Part shown: piece by piece, positions 48,681-58,610 of the stretch
Numbering within the stretch: the stretch's first letter is position 1
Layout of the letters: the number at the start of each line of letters is the position of its first letter
Source of the DNA: Rhodanobacter sp. LX-99
GTDB lineage: Bacteria; Pseudomonadota; Gammaproteobacteria; Xanthomonadales; Rhodanobacteraceae
Assembly (NCBI RefSeq): GCF_018599185.1
Contig: NZ_JAHFVL010000001.1
Span: 1,612,001-1,676,000 of the forward strand
DNA length: 64,000 nt
Reading direction: 5' to 3'
Made by a program: the position numbers and the translations under genes
The notes under the pieces: model-generated
The model's database searches: none
Told to the model about the DNA's origin: nothing
Seen by the model: only the letters and a program-made list of their open reading frames with translations

Positions 48681-51182
48681 TCAGGCCTCGGCTTTGCTGG
48701 TCGCAGGCTTCTTTGCAGCGGCCTTCTTGGTGGCGGTCTTCTTTGCCGCCGTCTTCTTCGCTGCGGTCTTTTTCGCCGCAACCTTCTTGGTGGCGGCTTT
48801 CTTCACCGCCGTCTTTTTTGCCGGCGCCGCCTTCTTCGCGGCCGCCTTCTTGGTCGCGCCCTTCTTGCCGAAGCGACCCGGCTTGCGTGCCGGTGCGGCC
48901 GCCAGCAGTTCCAGGCACTGCGCCTCGGTCAGCTCCTTCGGCTCCTGCTCCTTCGGGATGCGCGCGTTCTTCTCGCCGTCGGTGATGTAGGCGCCGTAGC
49001 GGCCATTGAGCACCTGCACACCGTTGCCGAAGTCGAGGATCAGGCGGTTCGCCAGCATCTCGAGCTTTTCCTGCACGATCTGCAGCGCGCGCGGCAGCTC
49101 GATCGTGTACGGATCGTCCTCCGGCTTCAGCGAGGCATAGGTGCTGCCCTGCTTCACGAACGGACCGAAGCGGCCGATCGCCACGCTGACCTCGTCGCCG
49201 TTCGGCGCGGTGCCCAGCTGGCGCGGCAGCTTGAACAGCTCCAGCGCCTCGGCCAGGGTGATCGTGTGCATGCTCTGGCCGGGGCGCAATGAGGCAAAGG
49301 TCGGCTTGTCTTCATCGTCCTTGGTGCCGATCGCCGCGTACGGCCCGAACCGGCCCAGCCGCACCGAGACCGGCTTGCCGGTCTTCGGATCGCTGCCGAG
49401 CTCGCGCGCGCCGGTGGCCTCGCTGCGGTCGACCGACTCGGTCTTCTCGTCCACCTGCTGCTTGAACGGCAGCCAGAAGCGCTCCATCAGCGGCACCCAG
49501 GCTTCCTCGCCGCGGCTGACCGCGTCCAGCTCGTCTTCCATCTTCGCGGTGAAGTCGTAGTCGACGTAGCGGGTGAAGTGCTGGGTGAGGAACTTGCTGA
49601 CCGCGCGGCCGACGTCGCTGGGCTTGAAGCGGCGGCTGTCGAGGAACACGTATTCGCGATTCTGCAGCACCTGGATGATGCTGGCGTAGGTCGACGGGCG
49701 GCCGATGCCGTGCTCCTCCAGCGCCTTGACCAGGCTGGCCTCGGAATAGCGCGGCGGCGGCTCGGTGAAGTGCTGGTCGGCCACGATCTCGTGCAGCGGC
49801 ACCTGCTCGTCCACCGCCAGCCGCGGCAGGCGGCGGCCTTCGTCGTCGTCCTCGGCATTCTTCTGGTCGCGGCCTTCCTCATAGACGGCGAGGAAGCCCG
49901 GATCGACCACGGTGGTGCCGCTGGCGCGGAACGCGGCGTCGCCGCCGACCACGTGGGGCACCGCGAATTCCACCGTCACGGTGTTCAGGGTGGCGTGGAT
50001 CATCTGGCAGGCGACGGTGCGCTTCCAGATCAGTTCGTACAGTTTGCGCTGGTCGTCGTTGAGGAAGGCGGCCACCGATTTCGGCGTGTGCATCGCCGAG
50101 GTGGGGCGGATCGCCTCATGCGCTTCCTGCGCGTTCTTCGACTTGGTCTTGTACACCTGCGGCGCGTCCGGCAGCGCCTTGGCGCCGTAGTCGCGGGCGA
50201 TCAGCTGGCGCAGCTCGGCCATCGCATCGTCGCCGAGCATAGTGGAGTCGGTACGCATGTAGGTGATCAGGCCGACGTTGCCCTCGCTGCCCAGCGCCAC
50301 GCCTTCGTACAGGCCCTGCGCCACCTTCATCGTGCGGCTGGTGGTGAAGCCGAGCTTGCGCGCGGCCTCCTGCTGCAGGGTAGAGGTGGTAAACGGCGCG
50401 GCCGGGCGCCGCTTGCGTTCCTTCGAGCTGACCTCGCTGACCGTGAGGCGGCCGCGCGCGGCCTGCTTCAAGGCGTCGCGGGCGGCCTGCGCGTCGGCCT
50501 CGTTGGTGAGATCGAACTGCTCGAACTTCTTGCCGTTGAGCTTGGACAGGCGCGCCGTGAAATCGCCTTCGGCATGCTTGAGCTGCGCCTCGACGGTCCA
50601 GTACTCGCGTGCCTTGAACGCCTCGATCTCCTCTTCGCGCTCGACGATCATGCGCAGCGCCGGCGATTGCACGCGGCCGGCGGAGAGGCCGCGCTGCACC
50701 TTGCGCCACAGCACCGGCGACAGGTTGAAGCCGACCAGGTAGTCCAGCGCGCGGCGGGCCTGCTGCGCGTCGACCAGGTCGTGCGACAGCTGGCGCGGCG
50801 CGGCCACCGCGGCCTTGATCGCCTTCGGCGTGATCTCGGAGAACACCACCCGGTGCATCTGCTTGCCCTTGGTCAGGCCGCGCTCCTTCAGGATCTCGCT
50901 GATGTGCCAGCTGATCGCCTCGCCTTCGCGATCCAAGTCGGTCGCCAGATAGATGTCGTCGGCCAGCTTGGCCGCCTTGGCGATCGCGTCGACGTGCTTC
51001 TCGTTGCGCTCGATGACCTCGTAGGCCATGGCGAAACCGTGCTCGGTGTCGACCGCGCCCTCCTTCGGCTTCAGGTCGCGTACGTGACCGTAGGAGGCGA
51101 GGACCTGGAAGTCCTTGCCGAGGTATTTGTTGATCGTCTTGGCCTTGGCCGGCGATTCGACGATGAGCAGGTTTTTTGCCAT
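48681..51182 (-). CDS. topA: DNA topoisomerase I with lysine-rich tail
   Basis: TopA relaxes negative supercoils. The toprim domain starts at KNLLIVESPAKAKTINKYLG and includes TDLDREGEAISWH. The catalytic tyrosine lies in VGLITYMRTDSTML. The C terminus has no cysteine zinc ribbons like those of E. coli TopA. It has several GRFGP/GRYGA topoisomerase C-terminal repeats (about residues 580-770), then a tail of about 55 residues of Ala, Lys and Thr with eleven KK pairs, similar to histone H1-like tails. The ATG at 51182 gives 833 residues. A promoter with TATATA lies 48 bases upstream. Confidence 0.95.
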   Translation of the reverse strand: MAKNLLIVESPAKAKTINKYLGKDFQVLASYGHVRDLKPKEGAVDTEHGFAMAYEVIERNEKHVDAIAKAAKLADDIYLATDLDREGEAISWHISEILKERGLTKGKQMHRVVFSEITPKAIKAAVAAPRQLSHDLVDAQQARRALDYLVGFNLSPVLWRKVQRGLSAGRVQSPALRMIVEREEEIEAFKAREYWTVEAQLKHAEGDFTARLSKLNGKKFEQFDLTNEADAQAARDALKQAARGRLTVSEVSSKERKRRPAAPFTTSTLQQEAARKLGFTTSRTMKVAQGLYEGVALGSEGNVGLITYMRTDSTMLGDDAMAELRQLIARDYGAKALPDAPQVYKTKSKNAQEAHEAIRPTSAMHTPKSVAAFLNDDQRKLYELIWKRTVACQMIHATLNTVTVEFAVPHVVGGDAAFRASGTTVVDPGFLAVYEEGRDQKNAEDDDEGRRLPRLAVDEQVPLHEIVADQHFTEPPPRYSEASLVKALEEHGIGRPSTYASIIQVLQNREYVFLDSRRFKPSDVGRAVSKFLTQHFTRYVDYDFTAKMEDELDAVSRGEEAWVPLMERFWLPFKQQVDEKTESVDRSEATGARELGSDPKTGKPVSVRLGRFGPYAAIGTKDDEDKPTFASLRPGQSMHTITLAEALELFKLPRQLGTAPNGDEVSVAIGRFGPFVKQGSTYASLKPEDDPYTIELPRALQIVQEKLEMLANRLILDFGNGVQVLNGRYGAYITDGEKNARIPKEQEPKELTEAQCLELLAAAPARKPGRFGKKGATKKAAAKKAAPAKKTAVKKAATKKVAAKKTAAKKTAAKKTATKKAAAKKPATSKAEA

Positions 51183-51229
51183 GAAACTGGATATCCGAAA
51201 GTGAATCACCGGCGCTTCCGTGCCGGGCA

Positions 51230-51258
51230 TATATATAGTTGAAACCACGCCGCGCCAA
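51230..51258 (-). promoter_or_regulatory. topA promoter
   Basis: On the minus strand TTGGCG (51258-51253), 17 bases and TATATA (51235-51230) form a strong sigma-70-type promoter in the dprA-topA gap. The AT run extends over 51229-51237, an AT-rich island in very GC-rich DNA. Such a promoter is expected to respond to supercoiling, as topA promoters often do. Confidence 0.65.
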
Positions 51259-51303
51259 CGACTGTCAAGCCCGACCACGCTGCAGATACCGCCCGACAGC
51301 GGC

Positions 51304-52479
51304 TCAGCCGTCGGGCAATCGCTGGTAGCGGTTGCCCGGCAGAGTCTCCACCCTCGCTTCCAGCTCCAGCATCAGCAGCATCGCGGAAAGAGCCGCAGCC
51401 GACTGTCCGGTACGCTGCGCAAGTTCGTCCAACGTCGTTGGCGCATGGCCAAGTTCGGCCAAAAGTCGCTGATATTCGGAATCGCCACACTCTCCGTCAT
51501 GCGCGCGGGCCGAATCATCGTCACCTTCGACCTGTGCCGACCCGAGCGTCTCGCCACCTGCCGCATTCAGCCGGGCAGCCAGTTCGCCGCCAAGCATGCG
51601 CGCTGCCGGCGTCAATGTCTCGACAATCTCCGCCGCGCTCTCGACCAGCCGGGCGCCGTCGCGGATCAACCGGTGGCAACCGCGGGCCAGCGGATGGTGG
51701 ATGGAGCCGGGCAGGGCGAACACCTCGCGCCCCTGTTCGGCGGCCAGCCGGGCGGTGATCAGCGAACCGGAACGCAGGCCCGCCTCGATCACCAGGGTGC
51801 CCAGCGCCAGGCCGGAGATGATCCGGTTGCGGCGCGGAAAGTGGTCCGGGCGCGCCGGCGTGCCGGGCGGAAACTCGCTGACCAGCACGCCATGCGCGGC
51901 GATCCGCCGGGCCAGCGCATGATGCTTGCGCGGGTACACCCGATCCGCCCCGGTGCCGACCACCGCAAGGGTTTTCGCGCCGGCGTCCAGCGCGGCCGCA
52001 TGGGCGGCGCCATCGATGCCGTCGGCCATGCCGCTGGTGATCGCGAAACCGGCATCGACCAGCGCTAGCGCAAACGCCCGGGCATGCGCGAGGCCAGCCG
52101 CGCTGGCACCGCGCGCGCCCACGATCGCCACCTGCGGATACAGCAGCAGGCTGGCGTCGCCGACCACGAACAGCACGGCCGGCGGCTGCGGGATGTTTTC
52201 CAGCTGCGGCGGAAAATCCGCCTCGGTACAACGCAGCAGCCGATGCTCCGGTTCGGCCAGCCAGGCCAGGTCGGCAGCCAGCTGCACCTCGTCGGGCCGG
52301 GCCAGCCAGGCCCGGGCCAATTCACCGAGCGGCGCGGCGTGGCGGCGCAGCTGCGCCAAGGCTACCCGGATGTCGCCGCCCGCCGCATCCAGCCGCTCGC
52401 GCAGGCCGCCCGGACCGAGGCCGGGCGTGCGCAAGGCGATCAGCCACGCGCGCAATTCATCCAGATCGTCCATGAGCAT
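51304..52479 (-). CDS. dprA: DNA processing protein DprA
   Basis: DprA loads RecA onto incoming single-stranded DNA during natural transformation. The Rossmann-like domain shows AIVGARGASAAGL, ITSGMADGIDGAAHAAAL, VVGTGADRVYPRKH, FPRRNRIISGLALGTLVIEAG and SGSLITARLAAEQGREVFALPG, all family hallmarks. A C-terminal winged-helix domain (about residues 320-391) is present, and an N-terminal SAM-like region. With comF in this window it hints at transformation ability. The start could be the ATG at 52479 or the one two codons later. Confidence 0.94.
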   Translation of the reverse strand: MLMDDLDELRAWLIALRTPGLGPGGLRERLDAAGGDIRVALAQLRRHAAPLGELARAWLARPDEVQLAADLAWLAEPEHRLLRCTEADFPPQLENIPQPPAVLFVVGDASLLLYPQVAIVGARGASAAGLAHARAFALALVDAGFAITSGMADGIDGAAHAAALDAGAKTLAVVGTGADRVYPRKHHALARRIAAHGVLVSEFPPGTPARPDHFPRRNRIISGLALGTLVIEAGLRSGSLITARLAAEQGREVFALPGSIHHPLARGCHRLIRDGARLVESAAEIVETLTPAARMLGGELAARLNAAGGETLGSAQVEGDDDSARAHDGECGDSEYQRLLAELGHAPTTLDELAQRTGQSAAALSAMLLMLELEARVETLPGNRYQRLPDG

Positions 52480-52511
52480 GGCCGCAGTTTACGCAGCAGG
52501 CGCCCAAGGAA

Positions 52512-52535
52512 ACGGCGCGGTGGGAGCCGCGCCGT
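52512..52535 (-). terminator. Intrinsic terminator after the LysM gene
   Basis: ACGGCGCGG (52512-52520) and CCGCGCCGT (52527-52535) form a perfect 9-bp stem. On the minus strand TTTCC follows. It separates the LysM gene from dprA. Confidence 0.6.
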
Positions 52536-52571
52536 CGTGTAGGCAGATGCCGCCGTGGTTCCTGCCGGCGC

Positions 52572-53693
52572 TTATTCCGGCATGGCCAGGCGGCCGCCGA
52601 CGTGCACCGGACGCAGGCCGTCCATCACCAGGCCGTAGCTGACTCGGTCGAAGGTGCGGAACACCATCACGTGACCGACGTACTCGTCGGGCAGCTTGAC
52701 CGTCTCGCCGATGCCGCGGTTCCAGCTGTTGCTGGCCACGTCGTCGTGGATCGTCTCGCCCGGCTCGAAGATGGTATATGTCTGGCCGTTGTCGACGCCG
52801 TCCTTCGCACCGATCGACAGCATCACCACCTGGCGCGGACCGGCCGCGTCCATCGCGTCGGCGAAGCCGATCACCTTGGCGTTGGCTGGCACCGACTTCG
52901 GCGCATGCGGGTAGTAGTAGGCGTCGTACGGCTTGTCGTCGATCGGCATGACGCGATCGCCGCTGCGGATTTCCTGGGTGGCGTTGAGCAGCAGCAGGGT
53001 CGCCGGATCGCCCGTGCGCAGCGTCTCGGCGGTGCCGATCACGCTGACCTCGACGCCGAGGTCGTCACCCTTGCCGTAGTGGCCGTCGTTGCGGGAATCC
53101 TCGCGCCACGGCGAGCGGACCATCGCCGCGTTGCTGTCCAGGTCGTGGGCGACCAGATCGGCACTGGCCGCATCGCCCTGGTCGAAACCGCGGAACACGT
53201 GGCTCGGCCGCACGATCGCCCAGCGCTGGCCCGGCTCGCCCTGCAGTCCGCGCACATAGATGTTCTGGCCGACGGCGCCGCGCAGGCGCGATTCCTCGAG
53301 ACCGACCACGTACGGCGCCGAGCTGACCTCTTCCGAGTTCATCACGCGCATGTCCTTCAGGAACATCTTCAGCTCGGACAGCGGGATCGCCGGCACCGCC
53401 TCGCCTTCGCGATGCACGCTCGGCTGCAGGCCCACGCGCGGCCCATTGATGAAGGACAGGTTGAGCACATCGCCGGGGTAGATCAGGTGCGGGTTGCGCA
53501 CCTGCGGATTGGCCTGCCAGATCTCCGGCCACAGCCACGGCTTGGACAGGAATTTGGCGGAGATGTCCCACAGCGTGTCGCCCCGGCGCACGGTATAGCT
53601 GTCGGGATGATCGGCCCGTAGTTGCGCGCCGGCCGCATAGACGGCCACGGTGACCAGCATGCCGGCCAGCAACACGATAATTTTCTTGATCAT
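52572..53693 (-). CDS. LysM domain exported protein
   Basis: The N-terminal hydrophobic segment (MIKKIIVLLAGMLVTVAVYA) is a signal peptide or anchor. A LysM domain follows at about residues 32-78 (SYTVRRGDTLWDISAKFL, then LIYPGDVLNL), which binds peptidoglycan. The remaining 290 residues form a conserved-looking domain of unknown role with EIRSGDRVMPID and VMVFRTFDRVSYGLVMDG. LysM proteins of this layout beside dprA/def are common in gammaproteobacteria, as far as I recall. The ATG at 53693 has a GGGGGA about nine bases upstream. It is divergent from def. Confidence 0.88.
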   Translation of the reverse strand: MIKKIIVLLAGMLVTVAVYAAGAQLRADHPDSYTVRRGDTLWDISAKFLSKPWLWPEIWQANPQVRNPHLIYPGDVLNLSFINGPRVGLQPSVHREGEAVPAIPLSELKMFLKDMRVMNSEEVSSAPYVVGLEESRLRGAVGQNIYVRGLQGEPGQRWAIVRPSHVFRGFDQGDAASADLVAHDLDSNAAMVRSPWREDSRNDGHYGKGDDLGVEVSVIGTAETLRTGDPATLLLLNATQEIRSGDRVMPIDDKPYDAYYYPHAPKSVPANAKVIGFADAMDAAGPRQVVMLSIGAKDGVDNGQTYTIFEPGETIHDDVASNSWNRGIGETVKLPDEYVGHVMVFRTFDRVSYGLVMDGLRPVHVGGRLAMPE

Positions 53694-53727
53694 TGGCGGG
53701 AATCCCCCTTCCCCATATGCTCGGTCG

Positions 53728-53755
53728 AGTGTAACCGAATGGTTAACGCGCGCAA
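53728..53755 (-). promoter_or_regulatory. Candidate promoter of the LysM gene
   Basis: On the minus strand TTGCGC (53755-53750), 16 bases, then TACACT (53733-53728), 35 bases before the ATG. Confidence 0.45.
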
Positions 53756-53802
53756 CAGGCGCGAGTTGGCAAAAATCGTCTGTACTCGGACGCTTGCCGA
53801 CG

Positions 53803-53808
53803 TACAAT
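53803..53808 (+). promoter_or_regulatory. -10 element of the def-fmt-rsmB operon
   Basis: TACAAT at 53803-53808 matches the -10 consensus at five of six positions and lies 73 bases before the def ATG. No convincing -35 stands 16-18 bases upstream. Confidence 0.4.
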
Positions 53809-53881
53809 GAGACACATTCTAGATGGCGCCGAGGGTGGCTTTTTACCAAATCGCCCGCACTTTCGGCGCCGAGGTGATGCC

Positions 53882-54391
53882 ATGTCCATCCTTTCCATCC
53901 TTGAATTCCCCGACCCGCGCCTGCGCACCCGCGCCGCGCCGGTGACCGTGTTCGACGCGAAGCTGGAGCAGTTCGTCGCCGACATGGTCGAGACCATGTA
54001 CGCCGCCAACGGCGTCGGCCTCGCCGCCACCCAGGTCAACGTGCACCAGCGCGTGCTGGTGGCCGACATGAGCGACGAGCGCAACCAGCCGCTGGCGTTG
54101 ATCAACGCGCAGATCCTCGAAAAGGACGGCTCGCAGGTCTACCAGGAAGGCTGCCTGTCGTTCCCCGGCCTGTACGCCGACGTCACCCGCGCGCTGAAGG
54201 TGAAGGTGAAGGCGCAGGACGTGACCGGCGAGGAAATCATCGTCGAGGCCGAAGGCCCGCTGGCGGTGTGCATCCAGCACGAGATGGACCACCTGGAAGG
54301 CAAGGTGTTCGTCGATTACCTGTCGCCGCTGAAGCGCAGCCTGCTGCTGAAACGACTGGAGAAACACCGCAAGCAGGCGGTCGGTGCTTGA
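53882..54391 (+). CDS. def: Peptide deformylase
   Basis: Def removes the formyl group from nascent proteins. All three metal-site motifs are present: [16 protein letters not shown] with the metal cysteine, and the QHEMDHLEG helix. The ATG at 53882 gives 169 residues, the E. coli size. The stop overlaps the possible fmt start, so formylation and deformylation enzymes are encoded together, as in many bacteria. Confidence 0.96.
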   Translation: MSILSILEFPDPRLRTRAAPVTVFDAKLEQFVADMVETMYAANGVGLAATQVNVHQRVLVADMSDERNQPLALINAQILEKDGSQVYQEGCLSFPGLYADVTRALKVKVKAQDVTGEEIIVEAEGPLAVCIQHEMDHLEGKVFVDYLSPLKRSLLLKRLEKHRKQAVGA

Positions 54392-54402
54392 GCAAGGCCG
54401 GC

Positions 54403-55344
54403 TTGAGTAGCCCAGGCTTGCGGCTGGTCTTCGCCGGTACCCCGGAATTTTCCGTACCCTGCCTCGAGGCCTGCCGCGCCAGCGGCGCCGAAGTGGTGGC
54501 CGTCTACACCCAGCCCGACCGTCCCGCCGGCCGCGGCCGCAAGCTCACGCCCAGCCCGGTCAAGCAGGCCGCGCTGGCCGCCGGCATCGCGGTCGAGCAA
54601 CCCGAATCGCTGAAACCCGCCGACGTGCAGCAGCGGCTCGCCGATTACCGGCCGGACCTGCTGGTGGTGGTGGCCTATGGCCTGATCCTGCCGCGCAAGG
54701 TGTTGGCGATTCCGCGGCTCGGCTGCTGGAACGTGCACGCCAGCCTGCTGCCGCGCTGGCGCGGCGCCGCGCCGATCCAGCGTGCGATCCTGGCCGGCGA
54801 CCGCGAAAGCGGGGTCGACCTGATGCAGATGGAAGCCGGCCTGGATACTGGTCCGGTGCTGCTCGAACGGCGCACCCCGACCAGCCGCGACGACACCGGC
54901 GGCTCGCTGCACGACCGCCTCGCCATGCTGGGCGCGGACGTGCTGGCCGAGGGCCTGCGCCGCACGCTGGCCGGCGAGACGCTGGCCGCCACGCCGCAAC
55001 CGGACGACGGCGTGACCTACGCGCACAAGCTGGACAAGGCCGAGGCAAGGCTGGACTTCAGCCGCCCTGCGCTCGAACTGGAACGCCAGGTGCGCGCGTT
55101 CGATCCATGGCCGGTGGCCGAGGGCGAGATCGCCGGCGAGCCGCTGCGGATCTGGGCCGCCCGCGCGATCGAACGGGAGCACCACGCCGCGCCGGGCAGC
55201 GTGCTGGCCACCGGTCGCGACGGCATCGACCTGGCCTGCGGCACGGGCGCCCTGCGCGTCACCGCGGTGCAGCGCGCCGGCGGCAAGCGCATCGGCGCAG
55301 TCGACTACCTCAACGCCCGCCCCGAATTGCGTCACAGCCGATGA
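54403..55344 (+). CDS. fmt: Methionyl-tRNA formyltransferase
   Basis: Fmt formylates Met-tRNA for initiation. The protein shows [37 protein letters not shown], and the catalytic [20 protein letters not shown]. The TTG at 54403 is chosen because AAGG lies five bases upstream and the length (313 residues) matches the family. A TTG at 54388, overlapping the def stop, is the alternative and adds five residues. No ATG is available. The stop overlaps the rsmB ATG. Confidence 0.93.
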   Translation: MSSPGLRLVFAGTPEFSVPCLEACRASGAEVVAVYTQPDRPAGRGRKLTPSPVKQAALAAGIAVEQPESLKPADVQQRLADYRPDLLVVVAYGLILPRKVLAIPRLGCWNVHASLLPRWRGAAPIQRAILAGDRESGVDLMQMEAGLDTGPVLLERRTPTSRDDTGGSLHDRLAMLGADVLAEGLRRTLAGETLAATPQPDDGVTYAHKLDKAEARLDFSRPALELERQVRAFDPWPVAEGEIAGEPLRIWAARAIEREHHAAPGSVLATGRDGIDLACGTGALRVTAVQRAGGKRIGAVDYLNARPELRHSR

Positions 55345-56642
55345 AAGCCGATACCCGCGCCCTGGCCGCCAGGGGACTGGCTGAAGTCGCCCTGCGCGGC
55401 GCCTCGTTGCGCGACGTGATGGAACGCAACGCGCCGCGCCTGGCCGATCCGCGCGACCGCGCCCTACTGATGGCCCTGCTCAGCGAAGGCGCGCGCTGGT
55501 GGCTGCGCTTCGACGCGGCGATCGACGGCCTGCTGGAAAAATCGCTGCGCCACAAGGACCCGGCCGTGCACGCGCTGCTGGTGCTGGGCCTGGTGCAGCT
55601 GGAAATCCTCGAACTGCAGGACTACGCCGCGGTGGCCGCCACGGTCGAGGCCGTGCGTGCGCTGAAGCGCCCGGCGTTGGCCGGACTGGTCAACGCGGTA
55701 CTGCGGCGCTGGCAGCGCGAGCGCGAAAGCCTGCTGACGAAACTCGATGCCAAGCCGCAGACCCGTCACGCCCACCCGGCCTGGCTGGCCGACGCGCTGC
55801 AACGCGACTGGCCGCAACAGGCCGAGACCGTGATGCTTGCCGACAACCGCGAGCCGCCGCTGATGCTGCGGGTCAACCGTCAGCGCGGCGCGCGCGCCAC
55901 CCTGATCGACCGGCTGCAGGCCGCCGGTTACGCGGCGACGGCGCACCCGTGGCTGAGCGACGCGCTGGTGCTGCCGCACAGCGCCGACGTCACCCGCATG
56001 CCCGGCTTCGAGGACGGCCTGTTCGCGGTGCAGGACGGCGCTGCGCAAGTGGCCGCCGACCTCGCCGACCCGCATGACGGCCTGCGCGTGCTGGACGCCT
56101 GCGCCGCCCCCGGCGGCAAGGCCTGCCACCTGCTCGAACGCGCCGACATCGAGCTGACCGCGCTGGAGTTCGACGCCGCGCGCGCCGAACGCATCCGCCA
56201 GAACCTGATGCGGCTGCGCCTGAACGCCAAGCTGGTGATCGGCGACGCCGGTGCACCCAAGGGCTGGTGGAACGGCCAGCCGTTCGACCGCATCCTGATC
56301 GACGCGCCCTGCTCGGCCACCGGCGTGCTGCGCCGCCGGCCGGACGTGCGCCTGCACCGGCGCGAGAGCGACATCGCCGCGATGCACGCGCAGCAACGCC
56401 GCATCCTGTCTGCGCTGTGGCCGTTGCTGGCGCCGGGCGGACGGCTGGTCTACATCACCTGTTCGGTGCTGCGCGCGGAGAACGAGGCGATCGTGGGCGC
56501 ATGGCTGGCGGCGCAACCCGATGCCCAGGCGCTGCCGTTCACCCTGCCGGTTGGACAGGCCGCCGCCGTCGGCTGGCAGATCCTTCCCGGCGACGGCGAT
56601 CTGGACGGCATGTATTACGCGGTATTGCAGAAACCGCGCTAA
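55341..56642 (+). CDS. rsmB: 16S rRNA (cytosine-967-C5)-methyltransferase
   Basis: RsmB methylates C967 of 16S rRNA with SAM. An N-terminal NusB-like RNA-binding domain (residues 1-140) is followed by the methyltransferase. It has the SAM motif [14 protein letters not shown], the first catalytic cysteine in [13 protein letters not shown], and the second in [11 protein letters not shown]. The 433-residue length fits. Its start overlaps the fmt stop, so def, fmt and rsmB form one operon. Confidence 0.95.
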   Translation: MKADTRALAARGLAEVALRGASLRDVMERNAPRLADPRDRALLMALLSEGARWWLRFDAAIDGLLEKSLRHKDPAVHALLVLGLVQLEILELQDYAAVAATVEAVRALKRPALAGLVNAVLRRWQRERESLLTKLDAKPQTRHAHPAWLADALQRDWPQQAETVMLADNREPPLMLRVNRQRGARATLIDRLQAAGYAATAHPWLSDALVLPHSADVTRMPGFEDGLFAVQDGAAQVAADLADPHDGLRVLDACAAPGGKACHLLERADIELTALEFDAARAERIRQNLMRLRLNAKLVIGDAGAPKGWWNGQPFDRILIDAPCSATGVLRRRPDVRLHRRESDIAAMHAQQRRILSALWPLLAPGGRLVYITCSVLRAENEAIVGAWLAAQPDAQALPFTLPVGQAAAVGWQILPGDGDLDGMYYAVLQKPR

Positions 56643-56759
56643 GCCAATACTCGGGCACTCATGCCATCTTGCCCGCGTCGCCGCGCACACCAGGATGCTC
56701 CGTTCGTCGGGCTATGATGCGCACCATCATTGATCGCCGCTGACGGGACGTCCCCGACC

Positions 56760-58472
56760 GTGAAGCCTTGCGTACCTCTGTCCCAGGCCCGCCCGCTATG
56801 GTTGCGCAGCGCCCGTTGGGAGTTGCTGCTGTTCGGCGTATTCGCGCTGCTGCTGCTCGGCCTCGGCATCGGCCTGCGCGACCCGTGGCCGTCCGACGAA
56901 CCGCGCTTCGCGCTGGTGGCCCGGCTGATGGTCGAGCACGGCCAGTGGCTGTTCCCGCATCGCGGTCACGAGCTGTACCCGGACAAGCCACCGGTGTTCA
57001 TGTGGCTGCAGGCGCTCAGCTACTTCCTTACCCACAACTGGCGCATCGCCTTTCTGCTGCCGTCGCTGGCCGCCGCGCTGGGTGCGCTGGCGCTGGTCTA
57101 CGACCTGGCGCGCCGGCTGTGGAACCACCGCAGCGCGCTGCTCGCCGCGGCCACGCTGCTGGTCACCATCCACTTCACCTACCAGATGCGCAACGCGCAG
57201 ATCGACCCGCTGCTGCTGGGCTGGATCACCCTGGCCAACTACGGCCTGTTGCGCCACCTGCTGCTGGGGCCGTCGTGGCGCTGGTTCGCCGCGGGTTGTT
57301 TCTTCGCCGGCGTGGGCGTGGCGACCAAGGGCGTCGGCGTGCTGGCGCTGCTGATGCTGGTGCCGTACCTGGTTGCACGCCGCGGCCACTGGCGCCAGCT
57401 GGCGCTGCCCACCGGCGGCTGGCGCTGGGCCGGCGGACTGGCCCTGTTCTTCGTGCCGATCCTGGGCTGGCTGCTGCCGATGCTGCTGGTCGCGCATGCC
57501 GACGGCGATCCGCAGCACGCCGAGTACGTGCAGAACATCCTGTTCGGGCAGACCGTGCACCGCTACGCCACGCCGACCGGGCACATCCACTCGCCGTTCT
57601 ATTTCCTCGGCATCATCGTGGTCGACTGGCTGCCGCTGTCGCTGCTGCTGCCATGGGCGCTGCCGGCATGGTGGCGCCGGCTGCAGCGGCGCGACGCGCG
57701 CTTCCTTCTGCCGCTGGGCTGGATCGTGCTGCTGCTGCTGTTCTTCTCGTTCAGCCCGGGCAAGCGCGACGTCTACATCCTGCCGGCCCTGCCGATGACC
57801 GTGCTGGCGCTGGCGCCGCTGCTGCCCGGCCTGCTGCGTCGGCGCGGCGTGCGCATCGCGGTGTTCGCGCTGACCGTGCTGCTGGCCGGCGGCCTTGCCG
57901 CAGCCGCGACATGGGCGATCCATCGCCATCCGGCCTGGGCGGTGAAGATCGAGCAGAGCCTCGACCCGCAGATCTGGTGGATGCTGCTGGCCATCGGCGT
58001 CGCTGGCCTCGTCGTCGCCGCGCTGACCCGGGTTCGCCGCGCGCCGCTGGGCTGGCTGCTGTTCGCCGGCATGCTGTGGGCGGTATACGGCCTGTGGGGC
58101 TACCCGATGCTCAACGGCGACCGTTCCGCGCACGACGTGATGGTGCGGGCGCGCGCCATCGCCGGGCCGGACGCCAGCATCGGCCTGCTCGCCTGGAAGG
58201 AGCAGAACCTGCTGATGGCACAGGGGCCGGTCACCGAATTCGGCTTCCTCAAACCCTGGCCGCAGCAGTACGCCGACGCCATCGCCTGGCTGCGGCAGGA
58301 TCCGGCGCCGCGCTGGATCTTCAGCCTCGACGAGGCGATGGGCCACTGCGTGGATCGCCGGCGTGCCACCTATGTCGGCCACGCCAATCGCCGCGAATGG
58401 TGGATGTTCCAGATCGGCGCGGTGGCGCCCGGCTGCATTCCCGAAAGCAGCGGTGATACCGAAGCCGACTGA
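56760..58472 (+). CDS. ArnT-like membrane glycosyltransferase (GT-C fold)
   Basis: A polytopic inner-membrane protein with about twelve hydrophobic segments. The first periplasmic loop has WPSDEPRFALVARLM with the acidic residues used by GT-C enzymes, followed by PDKPPVFMWLQALSYF, as in ArnT/PMT-type transferases that take sugar from a polyprenyl-phosphate donor. The acceptor may be lipid A, LPS or a protein. The start is uncertain: GTG 56760 is preferred for the GGGA about ten bases upstream; TTG 56730 would add ten residues. It opens a run of glycan genes. Confidence 0.85.
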   Translation: MKPCVPLSQARPLWLRSARWELLLFGVFALLLLGLGIGLRDPWPSDEPRFALVARLMVEHGQWLFPHRGHELYPDKPPVFMWLQALSYFLTHNWRIAFLLPSLAAALGALALVYDLARRLWNHRSALLAAATLLVTIHFTYQMRNAQIDPLLLGWITLANYGLLRHLLLGPSWRWFAAGCFFAGVGVATKGVGVLALLMLVPYLVARRGHWRQLALPTGGWRWAGGLALFFVPILGWLLPMLLVAHADGDPQHAEYVQNILFGQTVHRYATPTGHIHSPFYFLGIIVVDWLPLSLLLPWALPAWWRRLQRRDARFLLPLGWIVLLLLFFSFSPGKRDVYILPALPMTVLALAPLLPGLLRRRGVRIAVFALTVLLAGGLAAAATWAIHRHPAWAVKIEQSLDPQIWWMLLAIGVAGLVVAALTRVRRAPLGWLLFAGMLWAVYGLWGYPMLNGDRSAHDVMVRARAIAGPDASIGLLAWKEQNLLMAQGPVTEFGFLKPWPQQYADAIAWLRQDPAPRWIFSLDEAMGHCVDRRRATYVGHANRREWWMFQIGAVAPGCIPESSGDTEAD

Positions 58473-58610
58473 TCCCGACAGGCCTTCATCACAGCAGTCA
58501 CCCCCGGCTCAGGCCTTGCTGGTAAATTGCCGATGACATGTGCCCTGGAACAGGCTCCCGTCGGCAAGCACAGCTGTCCGGGCCGTTCCTCATCGACGGA
58601 AAATCACTAC

